64,000 nucleotides of DNA from Hydractinia symbiolongicarpus. Taxonomy: Eukaryota > Cnidaria > Hydrozoa > Anthoathecata > Hydractiniidae. Both the position numbers and the translations under genes were made by a program. The DNA is taken from contig NC_079887.1 of the NCBI RefSeq assembly GCF_029227915.1, positions 28,209,650 through 28,273,649 on the forward strand, written 5' to 3'. A model generated the notes under the pieces. The model was not told the origin of the DNA. It saw nothing but the letters and a program-made list of their open reading frames with translations, and did no database searches. Shown piece by piece: positions 25,646 to 36,981 of this stretch. The first letter of the stretch is position 1; each line of letters starts with the position of its first letter.

Positions 25646-27455
25646 CTTGTAGTTTTCAAAAATGTTTTCATTTTTGATGAGACGCTGAATAAAAGAAGTT
25701 TAATCGCCGGCAAACGAAAACCCGCGACTTCCCGTAAATCCCGGGCTTGGCCCGTAAAGTCAAAAGTATACAAAGAAAGTACCCAGGGAGTAAACTCATT
25801 TCCCAAACGATTTTTTAAATTATTATTTCACCACTAAAACGCATGAGACTTGTAGTTTTCAAGAATGTTTTCATTTTTGATGAGACGCTGAATAAAAGAA
25901 GTTTAATCGCCGGCAAACGAAAACCCGCGATTTCCCGTAAATCCCGGCTTGGCCCGTATAGTCAAAAGTATACAAAGAAAGTACCCAGGGAGTAAACTCA
26001 TTTCCCGAACGATTTTTTAAATTATTTTTTCACCACTAAAACGCATGAGACTTGTAGTTTTCAAAAATGTTTTCATTTTTGATGAGACGCTGAATAAAAG
26101 CAGTTTAATCGCCGGCAAACGAAAACCTGCGATTTCCCTAAATCCCGGACTCGGCCCGTATAGTCAAAAGTATACAAAGAAAGTACCCAGGGAGTAAACT
26201 CCTTTCCAGAACGATTTTTTAAATTATTTTTTCACCATTAAAACGCATAAGACTTGTAGTTTTTAAAAATGTTTTCATTTTTGATGAGACGCTGAATAAA
26301 AGAAGTTTAATCGCCGGCAAACGAAAACCCGCGATTTCCCGTAAATCCCGCGCTTGTCCGTATAGTCAAAAGTATACAAAGAAAGTACCCAGGGAGTAAA
26401 CTCATTTCCCGAACGATTTTTTATATTATTTTTTTACCACTAAACGCATGAGACTTGTAGTTTTCAAAAATGTTTTCTTTTTTGATGAGACGCTGAATAA
26501 AAGCAGTTTAATCGCCGGCAAACGAAAACCCGCGACTTCCCGTAAATCCCGGGCTTGGCCCGTATAGTCAAAAGTATACAAAGAAAGTACCCAGGGAGTA
26601 AACTCATTTCCCAAACGATTTTTTAAATTATTATTTCACCACTAAAACGCATGAGACTTGTAGTTTTCAAAAATGTTTTCATTTTTGATGAGACGCTGAA
26701 TAAAAGAAGTTTAATCGCCGGCAAACGAAAACCAGCGACTTCCCGTAAATCCCGGGCTTGACCCGTATAGTCAAAAGTATACAAAAAAGTACCCAGGAAG
26801 TAAACTCATTTCCCGAACGATTTTTTAAATTACTTTTTCACCACTAAAACGCATGAGACTTGTAGTTTTTAAAAATGTTTTCAATTTTGATGAGACGCTG
26901 AATAAAAGAAGTTTAATCGCCGGCAAACGAAAACCTGCGATTTCCCGTAAATCATGGACTCGGCCCGTATAGTCAAAAGTATACAAAGAAAGTACCCAGG
27001 GAGTAAACTCATTTCCCAAACGATTTTTTAAATTATTATTTCACCACTAAAACGCATGAGACTTGTAGTTTTCAAGAATGTTTTCATTTTTGATGAGACG
27101 CTGAATAAAAGCGGTTTAATCGCCGGCAAACGAAAACCCGCGATTTCCCGTAAATCCCGGGCTTGGCACGTATAGTCGAATGTATACAAAGAAGTACCCT
27201 GAGAGTAAACTCAATTCCAGAACGATTTTTTAAATTATTTTTTCACCACTAAAACGCATAAGACTTGTAGTTTTTAAAAATGTTTTCATTTTTGATGAGA
27301 CGCTGAATAAAAGAAGTTTAATCGCCAGCAAACGAAAACCCGCGATTTCCCGTAAATCCCGGCTTGGCCCGTATAGTCAAAAGTATACAAAGAAAGTACC
27401 CGGGGAGTAAACTCATTTCCCGAACGATTTTTTAAATTATTTTTTCACCACTAAA

Positions 27456-27469
27456 ACGCATTACGCATG
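27456..27469 (+). repeat. 7-bp insertion, first 816-bp copy
   Basis: ACGCATT + ACGCATG, followed by GACGCTTAATAAAAG further on. It is in the first copy of the 816-bp duplication. Confidence 0.88.
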
Positions 27470-28271
27470 AGACTTGTAGTTTTCAAAAATGTTTTCATTT
27501 TTGATGAGACGCTTAATAAAAGAAGTTTAATCGCCGGCAAACGAAAACCAGCGACATCCCGTAAATCCCGGCCTTGACCCGTATAGTCAAAAGTATACAA
27601 AGAAAGTACCCAGGAAGTAAACTCATTTCCCGAACGATTTTTTAAATTACTTTTTCACCACTAAAACGCATGAGACTTGTAGTTTTTAAAAATGTTTTCA
27701 TTTTTGATGAGACGCTGAATAAAAGAAGTTTAATCGCCGGCAAACGAAAACCTGCGATTTCCCGTAAATCCTGGACTCGGCCCGTATAGTCAAAAGTATA
27801 CAAAGAAGTACCCAGGGAGTAAACTCATTTCCCAAACGATTTTTTCAATTATTATTTCACCACTAAAACGCATGAGACTTGTAGTTTTCAAGAATGTTTT
27901 CATTTTTGATGAGACGCTGAATAAAAGCGGTTTAATCGCCGGCAAACGAAAACCCGCGATTTCCCGTAAATCCCGGGCTTGGCACGTATAGTCGAATGTA
28001 TACAAAGAAGTACCCTGAGAGTAAACTCAATTCCAGAACGATTTTTTAAATTATTTTTTCACCACTAAAACGCATAAGACTTGTAGTTTTTAAAAATGTT
28101 TTCATTTTTGATGAGACGCTGAATAAAAGAAGTTTAATCGCCAGCAAACGAAAACCCGCGATTTCCCGTAAATCCCGGCTTGGCCCGTATAGTCAAAAGT
28201 ATACAAAGAAAGTACCCGGGGAGTAAACTCATTTCCCGAACGATTTTTTAAATTATTTTTTCACCACTAAA

Positions 28272-28285
28272 ACGCATTACGCATG
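28272..28285 (+). repeat. 7-bp insertion, second 816-bp copy
   Basis: The same form as at 27456, exactly 816 bp later, so it was carried by the block duplication and did not arise independently. Confidence 0.88.
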
Positions 28286-28720
28286 AGACTTGTAGTTTTC
28301 AAAAATGTTTTCATTTTTGATGAGACGCTTAATAAAAGAAGTTTAATCGCCGGCAAACGAAAACCAGCGACATCCCGTAAATCCCGGCCTTGACCCGTAT
28401 AGTCAAAAGTATACAAAGAAAGTACCCAGGAAGTAAACTCATTTCCCGAACGATTTTTTAAATTACTTTTTCACCACTAAAACGCATGAGACTTGTAGTT
28501 TTTAAAAATGTTTTCATTTTTGATGAGACGCTGAATAAAAGAAGTTTAATCGCCGGCAAACGAAAACCTGCGATTTCCCGTAAATCCTGGACTCGGCCCG
28601 TATAGTCAAAAGTATACAAAGAAGTACCCAGGGAGTAAACTCATTTCCCAAACGATTTTTTCAATTATTATTTCACCACTAAAACGCATGAGACTTGTAG
28701 TTTTCAAGAATGTTTTCATT

Positions 28721-30775
28721 CTTGATGAGACGCTGAATAAAAGAAGTTTAATCGCCGGCAAACGAAAACCCGCGATTTCCCGTAAATCCCGGCTTGGCCC
28801 GTATAGTCAAAAGTATACAAAGAAAGTACCCAGGGAGTAAACTCATTTCCCGAACGATTTTTTAAATTATTTTTTCACCACTAAAACGCATGAGAATTTT
28901 AGTTTTCAAAATTGTTTTCATTTTTGATGAGACGCTGAATAAAAGCAGTTTAATCGCCGGCAAACGAAAACCTGCGATTTCCCTAATTCCCAGACTCGGC
29001 CCGTATAGTCAAAAGTATACAAAGAAAGTACCCAGGGAGTAAACTCATTTCCCGAACGATTTTTTAAATTATTTTTTCACCACTAAAACGCATGAGAATT
29101 TTAGTTTTCAAAAATGTTTTCATTTTTGATGAGACGCTGAATAAAATCAGTTTAATCGCCGGCAAACGAAAACCTGCGATTTCCCTAAATCCCAGACTCG
29201 ACCCGTATAGTCAAAAGTATACAAAGAAAGTACCCAGGGAGTAAACTCATTTCCCGAACGATTTTTTAAATTACTTTTTCACCACTAAAACGCATGAGAC
29301 TTGTAGTTTTTAAAAATGTTTTCATTTTTGATGAGACGCTGAGTAAAAGAAGTTTAATCGCCGGCAAACGAAAACCTGCGATTTCTCGTAAATCCTGGAC
29401 TCGGCCCGTATAGTCAAAAGTATACAAAGAAAGTACCCAGGGAGTAAACTCATTTCCCAAACGATTTTTTAAATTATTTTTTCACCACTAAAACGCATAA
29501 GACTTGTAGTTTTTAAAAATGTTTTCACTTTTGATAAGACGCTGAATAAAAGAAGTTTAATCGCCGGCAAACGAAAACCCGCGATTTCCCGTAAATCCCG
29601 GGCTTGGCCCGTATAGTCAAAAGTATACAAAGAAAGTACCCAGGGAGTAAACTCATTTCCCGAACGATTTTTTAAATTATTTTTTCACCAGTAAAACGCA
29701 TGAGACTTGTAGTTTTTAAAAATGTTTTCATATTTGATGAGACGCTGAATAACAGAAGTTTAATCGCCGGCAAACGAAAACCCGCGATTTCCCGTAAATG
29801 CCGGCTTGGCCCGTATAGTCAAAAGTATACAAAGAAAGTACCCGGGGAGTAAACTCATTTCTCGAACGATTTTTTAAATTATTTTTTCACCACTAAAACG
29901 CATTACGCATGAGACTTGTAGTTTTCAAAAATGTTTTCATTTTTGATGAGACGCTGAATAAAAGAAGTTTAATCGCCGGCAAACGAAAACCAGCGACTTC
30001 CCGTAAATCCCGGGCTTGACCTGTATAGTCAAAAGTATACAAAGAAAGTACCCAGGAAGTAAACTCATTTCCCGAACGATTTTTTAAATTACTTTTTCAC
30101 CACTAAAACGCATGAGACTTGTAGTTTTTAAAAATGTTTTCATTTTTGATGAGACGCTGAATAAAAGAAGTTTAATCTCCGGCAAACGAAAACCCGAGAT
30201 TTCCCGTAAATCCCGGACTCGGCCCGTATAGTCAAAAGTATACAAAGAAAGTACCCAGGGAGTAAACTCATTTCCCGAACGATTTTTTAAATTATTTTTT
30301 CACCACTAAAACGCATGAGACTTGTAGTTTTCAAAAATGTTTTCATTTTTGATGAGACGCTGAATAAAAGAAGTTTAATCGCCGGCAAACGAAAACCCGC
30401 GACTTCCCGTAAATCCCGGGCTTGGCCCGTATAGTCAAAAGTATACAAAGAAAGTACCCAGGGAGTAAACTAATTTTCCAAACGATTTTTTAAATTATTA
30501 TTTCACCACTAAAACGCATGAGACTTGTAGTTTTCAAGAATGTTTTCATTTTTGATGAGACGCTGAATAAAAGAAGTTTAATCGCCGGCAAACGAAAACC
30601 CGCGATTTCCCGTAAATCCCGGCTTGGCCCGTATAGTCAAAGGTATACAAAGAAAGTACCCAGGGAGTAAACTCATTTCCCGAACGATTTTTTAAATTAT
30701 TTTTTCACCACTAAAACGCATGAGACTTGTAGTTTTTAAAAATATTTTCATTTTTGTTGAGACGCTGAATAAAAG
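28721..30775. repeat. Satellite block with GAGAATTTTAG monomers
   Basis: Two adjacent monomers carry GAGAATTTTAG (28892 and 29094, 202 bp apart) in place of GAGACTTGTAG. These are the leftmost copies of a variant that recurs to 61.8 kb. A TTACTTTTTCACC monomer follows near 29270 and a 7-bp insertion monomer at 29898. From about 30.1 kb the block resembles 23.8-24.4 kb. Only satellite is present. Confidence 0.78.
29898..29911 (+). repeat. 7-bp insertion near 29.9 kb
   Basis: ACGCATT + ACGCATG in a monomer preceded by TAAATGCCGGC, a combination also seen before the insertion at 23609. Confidence 0.88.
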
Positions 30776-31129
30776 CAGTTTAATCGCCGGCAAACGAAAA
30801 CCTGCGATTTCCCTAAATCCCGGACTCGGCCCGTATAGTCAAAAGTATACAAAGAAAGTACCCAGGGAGTAAACTCCTTTCCAGAACGATTTTTTAAATT
30901 ATTTTTTCACCACTAAAACGCATAAGACTTGTAGTTTTTAAAAATGTTTTCATTTTTGATGAGACGCTGAATAAAAGAAGTTTAATCGCCGGCAAACAAA
31001 AACCCGCGATTTCCCGTAAATCCTGCGCTTGGCCAGTACAGTCAAAAGTATACAAAGAAAGTACCCAGGGAGTAAACTCATTTCCCGAACGATTTTTTAT
31101 ATTATTTTTTTACCACTAAACGCATGAGA

Positions 31130-31228
31130 CTTGTAGTTATCAAAAATATTTTCATATATGATAGGACGCTGAATAAAAGAAGTTTAATCGCCGGCAAACG
31201 AAAATCCGCGATTTCCCGTAAATCCCGG
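31130..31228 (+). repeat. Half-monomer 9 (99 bp)
   Basis: The junction at 31229 lies 453 bp after A marker 30776. It has ATATATGATAGGACG, and the following monomer has TTTTTTATGAGAC. Confidence 0.9.
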
Positions 31229-32441
31229 CTTGTAGTTTTTAAAAATGTTTTCATTTTTTATGAGACGCTGAATAAAAGAAGTTTAATCGCCGGCAAACGA
31301 AAACCCGCGACTTCCCGTAAATCCCGGGCTTGGCCCGTATAGTCAAAAGTATACAAAGAAAGTACCCAGGGAGTAAACTCATTTCCCAAACGATTTTTTA
31401 AATTATTATTTCACCACTGAAACGCATGAGACTTGTAGTTTCCAAGAATGTTTTCATTTTTGATGAGACGCTGAATAAAAGAAGTTTAATCGCCGGCAAA
31501 CGAAAACCCGCGATTTCCCGTAAATCCCGGCTTGGCCCGTATAGTCAAAAGTATACAAAGAAAGTACCCAGGGAGTAAACTCATTTCCCGAACGATTTTT
31601 TAAATTATTTTTTCACCACTAAAACGCATGAGACTTGTAGTTTTCAAAAATGTTTTCATTTTTGATGAGACGCTGAATAAAAGAAGTTTAATCGCCGGCA
31701 AACGAAAACCCGCGACTTCCCGTAAATCCCGGGCTTGGCCCGTATAGTCAAAAGTATACAAAGAAAGTACCCAGGGAGTTAACTCATTTCCCAAACGATT
31801 TTTTAAATTATTATTTCACCACTAAAACGCATGAGACTTGTAGTTTTCAAGAATGTTTTCATTTTTGATGAGACGCTGAATAAAAGAAGTTTAATCGCCG
31901 GCAAACGAAAACCCGCGATTTCCCGTAAATCCCGGCTTGGCCCGTATAGTCAAAAGTATACAAAGAAAGTACCCAGGGAGTAAACTCATTTCCCGAACGA
32001 ATTTTAAATTATTTTTTCACCACTAAAACGCATGAGACTTGTAGTTTTCAAAAATGTTTTCATTTTTGATGAGACGCTGAATAAAAGCAGTTTAATCGCC
32101 GGCAAACGAAAACCTGCGATTTCCCTAAATCCCGGACTCGGCCCGTATAGTCAAAAGTATACAAAGAAAGTACCCAGGGAGTAAACTCCTTTCCAGAACG
32201 ATTTTTTAAATTATTTTTTCACCACTAAAACGCATAAGACTTGTAGTTTTTAAAAATGTTTTCATTTTTGATGAGACGCTGAATAAAAGAAGTTTAATCG
32301 CCGGCAAACGAAAACCCGCGATTTCCCGTAATTCCTGCGCTTGGCCAGTACAGTCAAAAGTATACAAAGAAAGTACCCAGGGAGTAAACTCATTTCCCGA
32401 ACGATTTTTTATATTATTTTTTTACCACTAAACGCATGAGA

Positions 32442-32540
32442 CTTGTAGTTATCAAAAATATTTTCATATATGATAGGACGCTGAATAAAAGAAGTTTAAT
32501 CGCCGGCAAACGAAAATCCGCGATTTCCCGTAAATCCCGG
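32442..32540 (+). repeat. Half-monomer 10 (99 bp)
   Basis: The junction at 32541 lies 453 bp after A marker 32088. It belongs to the same sub-lineage as half-monomer 9, and AAAATGGTTTC follows. Confidence 0.9.
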
Positions 32541-33754
32541 CTTGTAGTTTTTAAAAATGGTTTCATTTTTTATGAGACGCTGAATAAAAGAAGTTTAATC
32601 GCCGGCAAACGAAAACCCGCGACTTCCCGTAAATCCCGGGCTTGGCCCGTATAGTCAAAAGTATACAAAGAAAGTACCCAGGGAGTAAACTCATTTCCCA
32701 AACGATTTTTTAAATTATTATTTCACCACTGAAACGCATGAGACTTGTAGTTTCCAAGAATGTTTTCATTTTTGATGAGACGCTGAATAAAAGAAGTTTA
32801 ATCGCCGGCAAACGAAAACCCGCGATTTCCCGTAAATCCCGGCTTGGCCCGTATAGTCAAAAGTATACAAAGAAAGTACCCAGGGAGTAAAATCATTTCC
32901 CGAACGATTTTTTAAATTATTTTTTCACCACTAAAACGCATGAGACTTGTAGTTTTCAAAAATGTTTTCATTTTTGATGAGACGCTGAATAAAAGAAATT
33001 TAATCGCCGGCAAACGAAAACCCGCGACTTCCCGTAAATCCCGGCCTTGGCCCGTATAGTCAAAAGTATACAAAGAAAGTACCCAGGGAGTAAACTCATT
33101 TCCCAAACGATTTTTTAAATTATTATTTCACCACTAAAACGCATGAGACTTGTAGTTTTCAAGAATGTTTTCATTTTTGATGAGACGCTGAATAAAAGAA
33201 GTTTAATCGCCGGCAAACGAAAACCCGCGATTTCCCGTAAATCCCGGCTTGGCCCGTATAGTCAAAAGTATACAAAGAAAGTACCCAGGGAGTAAACTCA
33301 TTTCCCGAACGATTTTTTAAATTATTTTTTCACCACTAAAACGCATGAGACTTGTAGTTTTCAAAAATGTTTTCATTTTTGATGAGACGCTGAATAAAAG
33401 CAGTTTAATCGCCGGCAAACGGAAACCTGCGATTTCCCTAAATCCCGGACTCGGCCCGTATAGTCAAAAGTATACAAAGAAAGTACCCAGGGAGTAAACT
33501 CCTTTCCAGAACGATTTTTTAAATTATTTTTTCACCACTAAAACGCATAAGACTTGTAGTTTTTAAAAATGTTTTCATTTTTGATGAGACGCTGAATAAA
33601 ATAAGTTTAATCGCCGGCAAACGAAAACCCGCGATTTCCCGTAAATCCTGCGCTTGGCCCGTATAGTCAAAAGTATACAAAGAAAGTACCCAGGGAGTAA
33701 ACTCATTTCCCGAACGATTTTTTATATTATTTTTTTACCACTAAACGCATGAGA

Positions 33755-33853
33755 CTTGTAGTTATCAAAAATATTTTCATATTTGATGGGACGCTGAATA
33801 AAAGAAGTTTAATCGCCGGCAAACGAAAATCCGCGAATTCCCGTAAATCCCGG
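33755..33853 (+). repeat. Half-monomer 11 (99 bp)
   Basis: The junction at 33854 lies 453 bp after A marker 33401. It belongs to the CGCGAATTC sub-lineage, and CTTCGCCCGTAAAG follows. Confidence 0.9.
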
Positions 33854-34460
33854 CTTGTAGTTTTCAAAAATGTTTTCATTTTTGATGAGACGCTGAATAA
33901 AAGAAGTTTAATCGCCGGCAAACGAAAACCCGCGACTTCCCGTAAATCCCGGGCTTCGCCCGTAAAGTCAAAAGTATACAAAGAAAGTACCCAGGGAGTA
34001 AACTCATTTCCCAAACGATTTTTTAAATTATTATTTCACCACTAAAACGCATGAGACTTGTAGTTTTCAAGAATGTTTTCATTTTTGATGAGACGCTGAA
34101 TAAAAGAAGTTTAATCGCCGGCAAACGAAAACCCGCGATTTCCCGTAAATCCCGGCTTGGCCCGTATAGTCAAAAGTATACAAAGAAAGTACCCAGGGAG
34201 TAAACTCATTTCCCGAACGATTTTTTAAATTATTTTTTCACCACTAAAACGCATGAGACTTGTAGTTTTCAAAAATGTTTTCATTTTTGATGAGACGCTG
34301 AATAAAAGCAGTTTAATCGCCGGCAAACGAAAACCTGCGATTTCCCTAAATCCCGGACTCGGCCCGTATAGTCAAAAGTATACAAAGAAAGTACCCAGGG
34401 AGTAAACTCCTTTCCAGAACGATTTTTTAAATTATTTTTTCACCATTAAAACGCATAAGA

Positions 34461-34559
34461 CTTGTAGTTTTTAAAAATGTTTTCATTTTTGATGAGACGC
34501 TGAATAAAAGAAGTTTAATCGCCGGCAAACGAAAATCCGCGATTTCCCGTAAATCCCGG
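34461..34559 (+). repeat. Half-monomer 12 (99 bp), chimeric
   Basis: The junction at 34560 is 251 bp after A marker 34309, a second case of one missing monomer. The left half has CACCATTAAAACGCATAAG. The right half has AAAATCCGCGATTTC, so its breakpoint partner differs from that of half-monomer 8. Confidence 0.9.
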
Positions 34560-34970
34560 CTTGTAGTTTTTAAAAATGTTTTCATTTTTTATGAGACGCT
34601 GAATAAAAGAAGTTTAATCGCCGGCAAACGAAAACCCGCGACTTCCCGTAAATCCCGGGCTTGGCCCGTATAGTCAAAAGTATACAAAGAAAGTACCCAG
34701 GGAGTAAACTCATTTCCCAAACGATTTTTTAAATTATTATTTCACCACTGAAACGCATGAGACTTGTAGTTTCCAAGAATGTTTTCATTTTTGATGAGAC
34801 GCTGAATAAAAGAAGTTTAATCGCCGGCAAACGAAAACCCGCGATTTCCCGTAAATCCCGGCTTGGCCCGTATAGTCAAAAGTATACAAAGAAAGTACCC
34901 AGGGAGTAAACTCATTTCCCGAACGATTTTTTAAATTATTTTTTCACCACTAAAACGCATGAGACTTGTA

Positions 34971-34994
34971 GTTTTCAAAAATGTTTTCATTTTT
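34971..34994 (+). repeat. Internal 12-bp direct half-repeat within the monomer
   Basis: GTTTTCAAAAAT (34971-34982) is followed directly by GTTTTCATTTTT (34983-34994). The first seven bases match, and A-runs become T-runs in the second half. The pair overlaps the dyad and may be a remnant of an older, shorter repeat from which the monomer grew. Confidence 0.7.
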
Positions 34995-34996
34995 GA
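34975..34996. other. Perfect 9-bp inverted repeat with TTTT spacer (example copy)
   Basis: The arms are TCAAAAATG and CATTTTTGA, exact reverse complements separated by TTTT. The same dyad sits at this position in most monomers (for example 759-780). Monomers with TTTTTAAAAATG lose one outer pair. The D-type variant (AAAATATTTTCATATTTGA) loses two inner pairs without compensation. The dyad could extrude as a small hairpin or cruciform, but no function is shown. Confidence 0.85.
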
Positions 34997-35022
34997 TGAG
35001 ACGCTGAATAAAAGAAGTTTAA

Positions 35023-35072
35023 TCGCCGGCAAACGAAAACCCGCGACTTCCCGTAAATCCCGGGCTTGGTCC
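35023..35072. other. CpG-rich tail of the monomer (example copy)
   Basis: This 50-bp stretch holds more than half of the monomer's CpG sites, including those in TCGCCGG, AACGAAAA, CCGCGA, CCCGTAAAT and CCCGGG. The rest of the monomer is AT-rich. GATTTCCCG and TAAATCCCGG form a short degenerate direct repeat inside it. The CpGs are kept in most copies across the window. Confidence 0.8.
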
Positions 35073-35772
35073 GTATAGTCAAAAGTATACAAAGAAAGTA
35101 CCCAGGGAGTTAACTCATTTCCCAAACGATTTTTTAAATTATTATTTCACCACTAAAACGCATGAGACTTGTAGTTTTCAAGAATGTTTTCATTTTTGAT
35201 GAGACGCTGAATAAAAGAAGTTTAATCGCCGGCAAACGAAAACCCGCGATTTCCCGTAAATCCCGGCTTGGCCCGTATAGTCAAAAGTATACAAAGAAAG
35301 TACCCAGGGAGTAAACTCATTTCCCGAACGAATTTTAAATTATTTTTTCACCACTAAAACGCATGAGACTTGTAGTTTTCAAAAATGTTTTCATTTTTGA
35401 TGAGACGCTGAATAAAAGCAGTTTAATCGCCGGCAAACGAAAACCTGCGATTTCCCTAAATCCCGGACTCGGCCCGTATAGTCAAAAGTATACAAAGAAA
35501 GTACCCAGGGAGTAAACTCCTTTCCAGAACGATTTTTTAAATTATTTTTTCACCACTAAAACGCATAAGACTTGTAGTTTTTAAAAATGTTTTCATTTTT
35601 GATGAGACGCTGAATAAAAGAAGTTTAATCGCCGGCAAACGAAAACCCGCGATTTCCCGTAATTCCTGCGCTTGGCCAGTACAGTCAAAAGTATACAAAG
35701 AAAGTACCCAGGGAGTAAACTCATTTCCCGAACGATTTTTTATATTATTTTTTTACCACTAAACGCATGAGA

Positions 35773-35871
35773 CTTGTAGTTATCAAAAATATTTTCATAT
35801 ATGATAGGACGCTGAATAAAAGAAGTTTAATCGCCGGCAAACGAAAATCCGCGATTTCCCGTAAATCCCGG
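35773..35871 (+). repeat. Half-monomer 13 (99 bp)
   Basis: The junction at 35872 lies 453 bp after A marker 35419. It copies half-monomer 10 at an offset of 3,331 bp, including the following AAAATGGTTTC. Confidence 0.9.
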
Positions 35872-36882
35872 CTTGTAGTTTTTAAAAATGGTTTCATTTT
35901 TTATGAGACGCTGAATAAAAGAAGTTTAATCGCCGGCAAACGAAAACCCGCGACTTCCCGTAAATCCCGGGCTTGGCCCGTATAGTCAAAAGTATACAAA
36001 GAAAGTACCCAGGGAGTAAACTCATTTCCCAAACGATTTTTTAAATTATTATTTCACCACTGAAACGCATGAGACTTGTAGTTTCCAAGAATGTTTTCAT
36101 TTTTGATGAGACGCTGAATAAAAGAAGTTTAATCGCCGGCAAACGAAAACCCGCGATTTCCCGTAAATCCCGGCTTGGCCCGTATAGTCAAAAGTATACA
36201 AAGAAAGTACCCAGGGAGTAAAATCATTTCCCAAACGATTTTTTAAATTATTATTTCACCACTAAAACGCATGAGACTTGTAGTTTTCAAGAATGTTTTC
36301 ATTTTTGATGAGACGCTGAATAAAAGAAGTTTAATCGCCGGCAAACGAAAACCCGCGATTTCCCGTAAATCCCGGCTTGGCCCGTATAGTCAAAAGTATA
36401 CAAAGAAAGTACCCAGGGAGTAAACTCATTTCCCGAACGATTTTTTAAATTATTTTTTCACCACTAAAACGCATGAGACTTGTAGTTTTCAAAAATGTTT
36501 TCATTTTTGATGAGACGCTGAATAAAAGCAGTTTAATCGCCGGCAAACGGAAACCTGCGATTTCCCTAAATCCCGGACTCGGCCCGTATAGTCAAAAGTA
36601 TACAAAGAAAGTACCCAGGGAGTAAACTCCTTTCCAGAACGATTTTTTAAATTATTTTTTCACCACTAAAACGCATAAGACTTGTAGTTTTTAAAAATGT
36701 TTTCATTTTTGATGAGACGCTGAATAAAATAAGTTTAATCGCCGGCAAACGAAAACCCGCGATTTCCCGTAAATCCTGCGCTTGGCCCGTATAGTCAAAA
36801 GTATACAAAGAAAGTACCCAGGGAGTAAACTCATTTCCCGAACGATTTTTTATATTATTTTTTTACCACTAAACGCATGAGA

Positions 36883-36981
36883 CTTGTAGTTATCAAAAAT
36901 ATTTTCATATTTGATGGGACGCTGAATAAAAGAAGTTTAATCGCCGGCAAACGAAAATCCGCGAATTCCCGTAAATCCCGG
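36883..36981 (+). repeat. Half-monomer 14 (99 bp)
   Basis: The junction at 36982 lies 453 bp after A marker 36529. It copies half-monomer 11 at an offset of 3,128 bp. Confidence 0.9.

Larger units (their letters stand above)
20551..26620. repeat. Middle-domain block with a 4,462/4,260-bp offset repeat
   Basis: A-type CCTGCG at 20958 matches 25420 (offset 4,462 bp), while the half-monomer junctions at 21386 and 25646 are 4,260 bp apart. The 202-bp change is a monomer lost from the second copy just before 25646. The TTCTTTTTTGATG monomer near 22213 also recurs near 26473. A-type markers are at 20933, 21841, 24487, 25395 and 26101. The 22.6-24.4 kb part carries GTCGAATGTATAC and 7-bp insertion variants. 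No gene is visible. Confidence 0.82.
26621..28720. repeat. Satellite block with tandem 816-bp, 4-monomer duplication
   Basis: About 27090-27905 and 27906-28720 are two copies at an offset of 816 bp. Shared markers are AAAGCGGTTTAATC (GCGG at 27111 and 27927), ACTCAATTCC (27209 and 28025), CGACATCCCG and the 7-bp insertion (27456 and 28272). The unit exceeds four monomers partly because of that insertion. The related block near 42 kb has only one copy of this unit. Confidence 0.85.
30776..34308. repeat. Three successive A-phased higher-order units (1,312, 1,313 and 908 bp)
   Basis: A markers stand at 30776, 32088, 33401 and 34309. Each unit has the half-monomer junction 453 bp after its A marker (31229, 32541, 33854). 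The first two units are 6.5 monomers long and share TTCATTTTTTATGAG and CACTGAAACGC. The third has 4.5 monomers and carries AAAATAAG, CGCGAATTC and CTTCGCCCGTAAAG variants, so it comes from a different sub-lineage. Confidence 0.88.
34870..35072 (+). repeat. Representative 203-bp monomer
   Basis: This copy is close to the array consensus and serves as a reference. In order it has a GTATAGTC block, a GTATAC palindrome (34882-34887), two T6 runs starting 12 bp apart (34927 and 34939), the CGCATGAGACTTGTAG block, a dyad (34975-34996), a GCCGGC palindrome (35025-35030) and a CpG-rich tail. It departs from the commonest sequence at CGACTTCC (usually CGATTTCC) and TTGGTCC (usually TTGGCCC). The start at GTATAGTC is arbitrary, since a tandem array has no natural monomer boundary. 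Confidence 0.95.

Noticed and set aside
34870-34890. Promoter-like TATA motifs (GTATAGTC, GTATAC) in each monomer
   Set aside because: They occur in every monomer without any gene downstream. AT-rich satellite gives such matches by chance, and transcription cannot be judged from sequence.
34975-34996. Rho-independent terminator formed by the dyad
   Set aside because: The stem is AT-rich with almost no GC pairs, it lies in a eukaryotic-type satellite, and there is no transcription unit to end.
35015-35045. CENP-B box on the minus strand (TTTCGTTTGCCGGCGA)
   Set aside because: It contains TTCG, but the central A and the CGGG of the core pattern NTTCGNNNNANNCGGGN are not matched; CCGG is displaced by a base. 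The resemblance is too weak to call.
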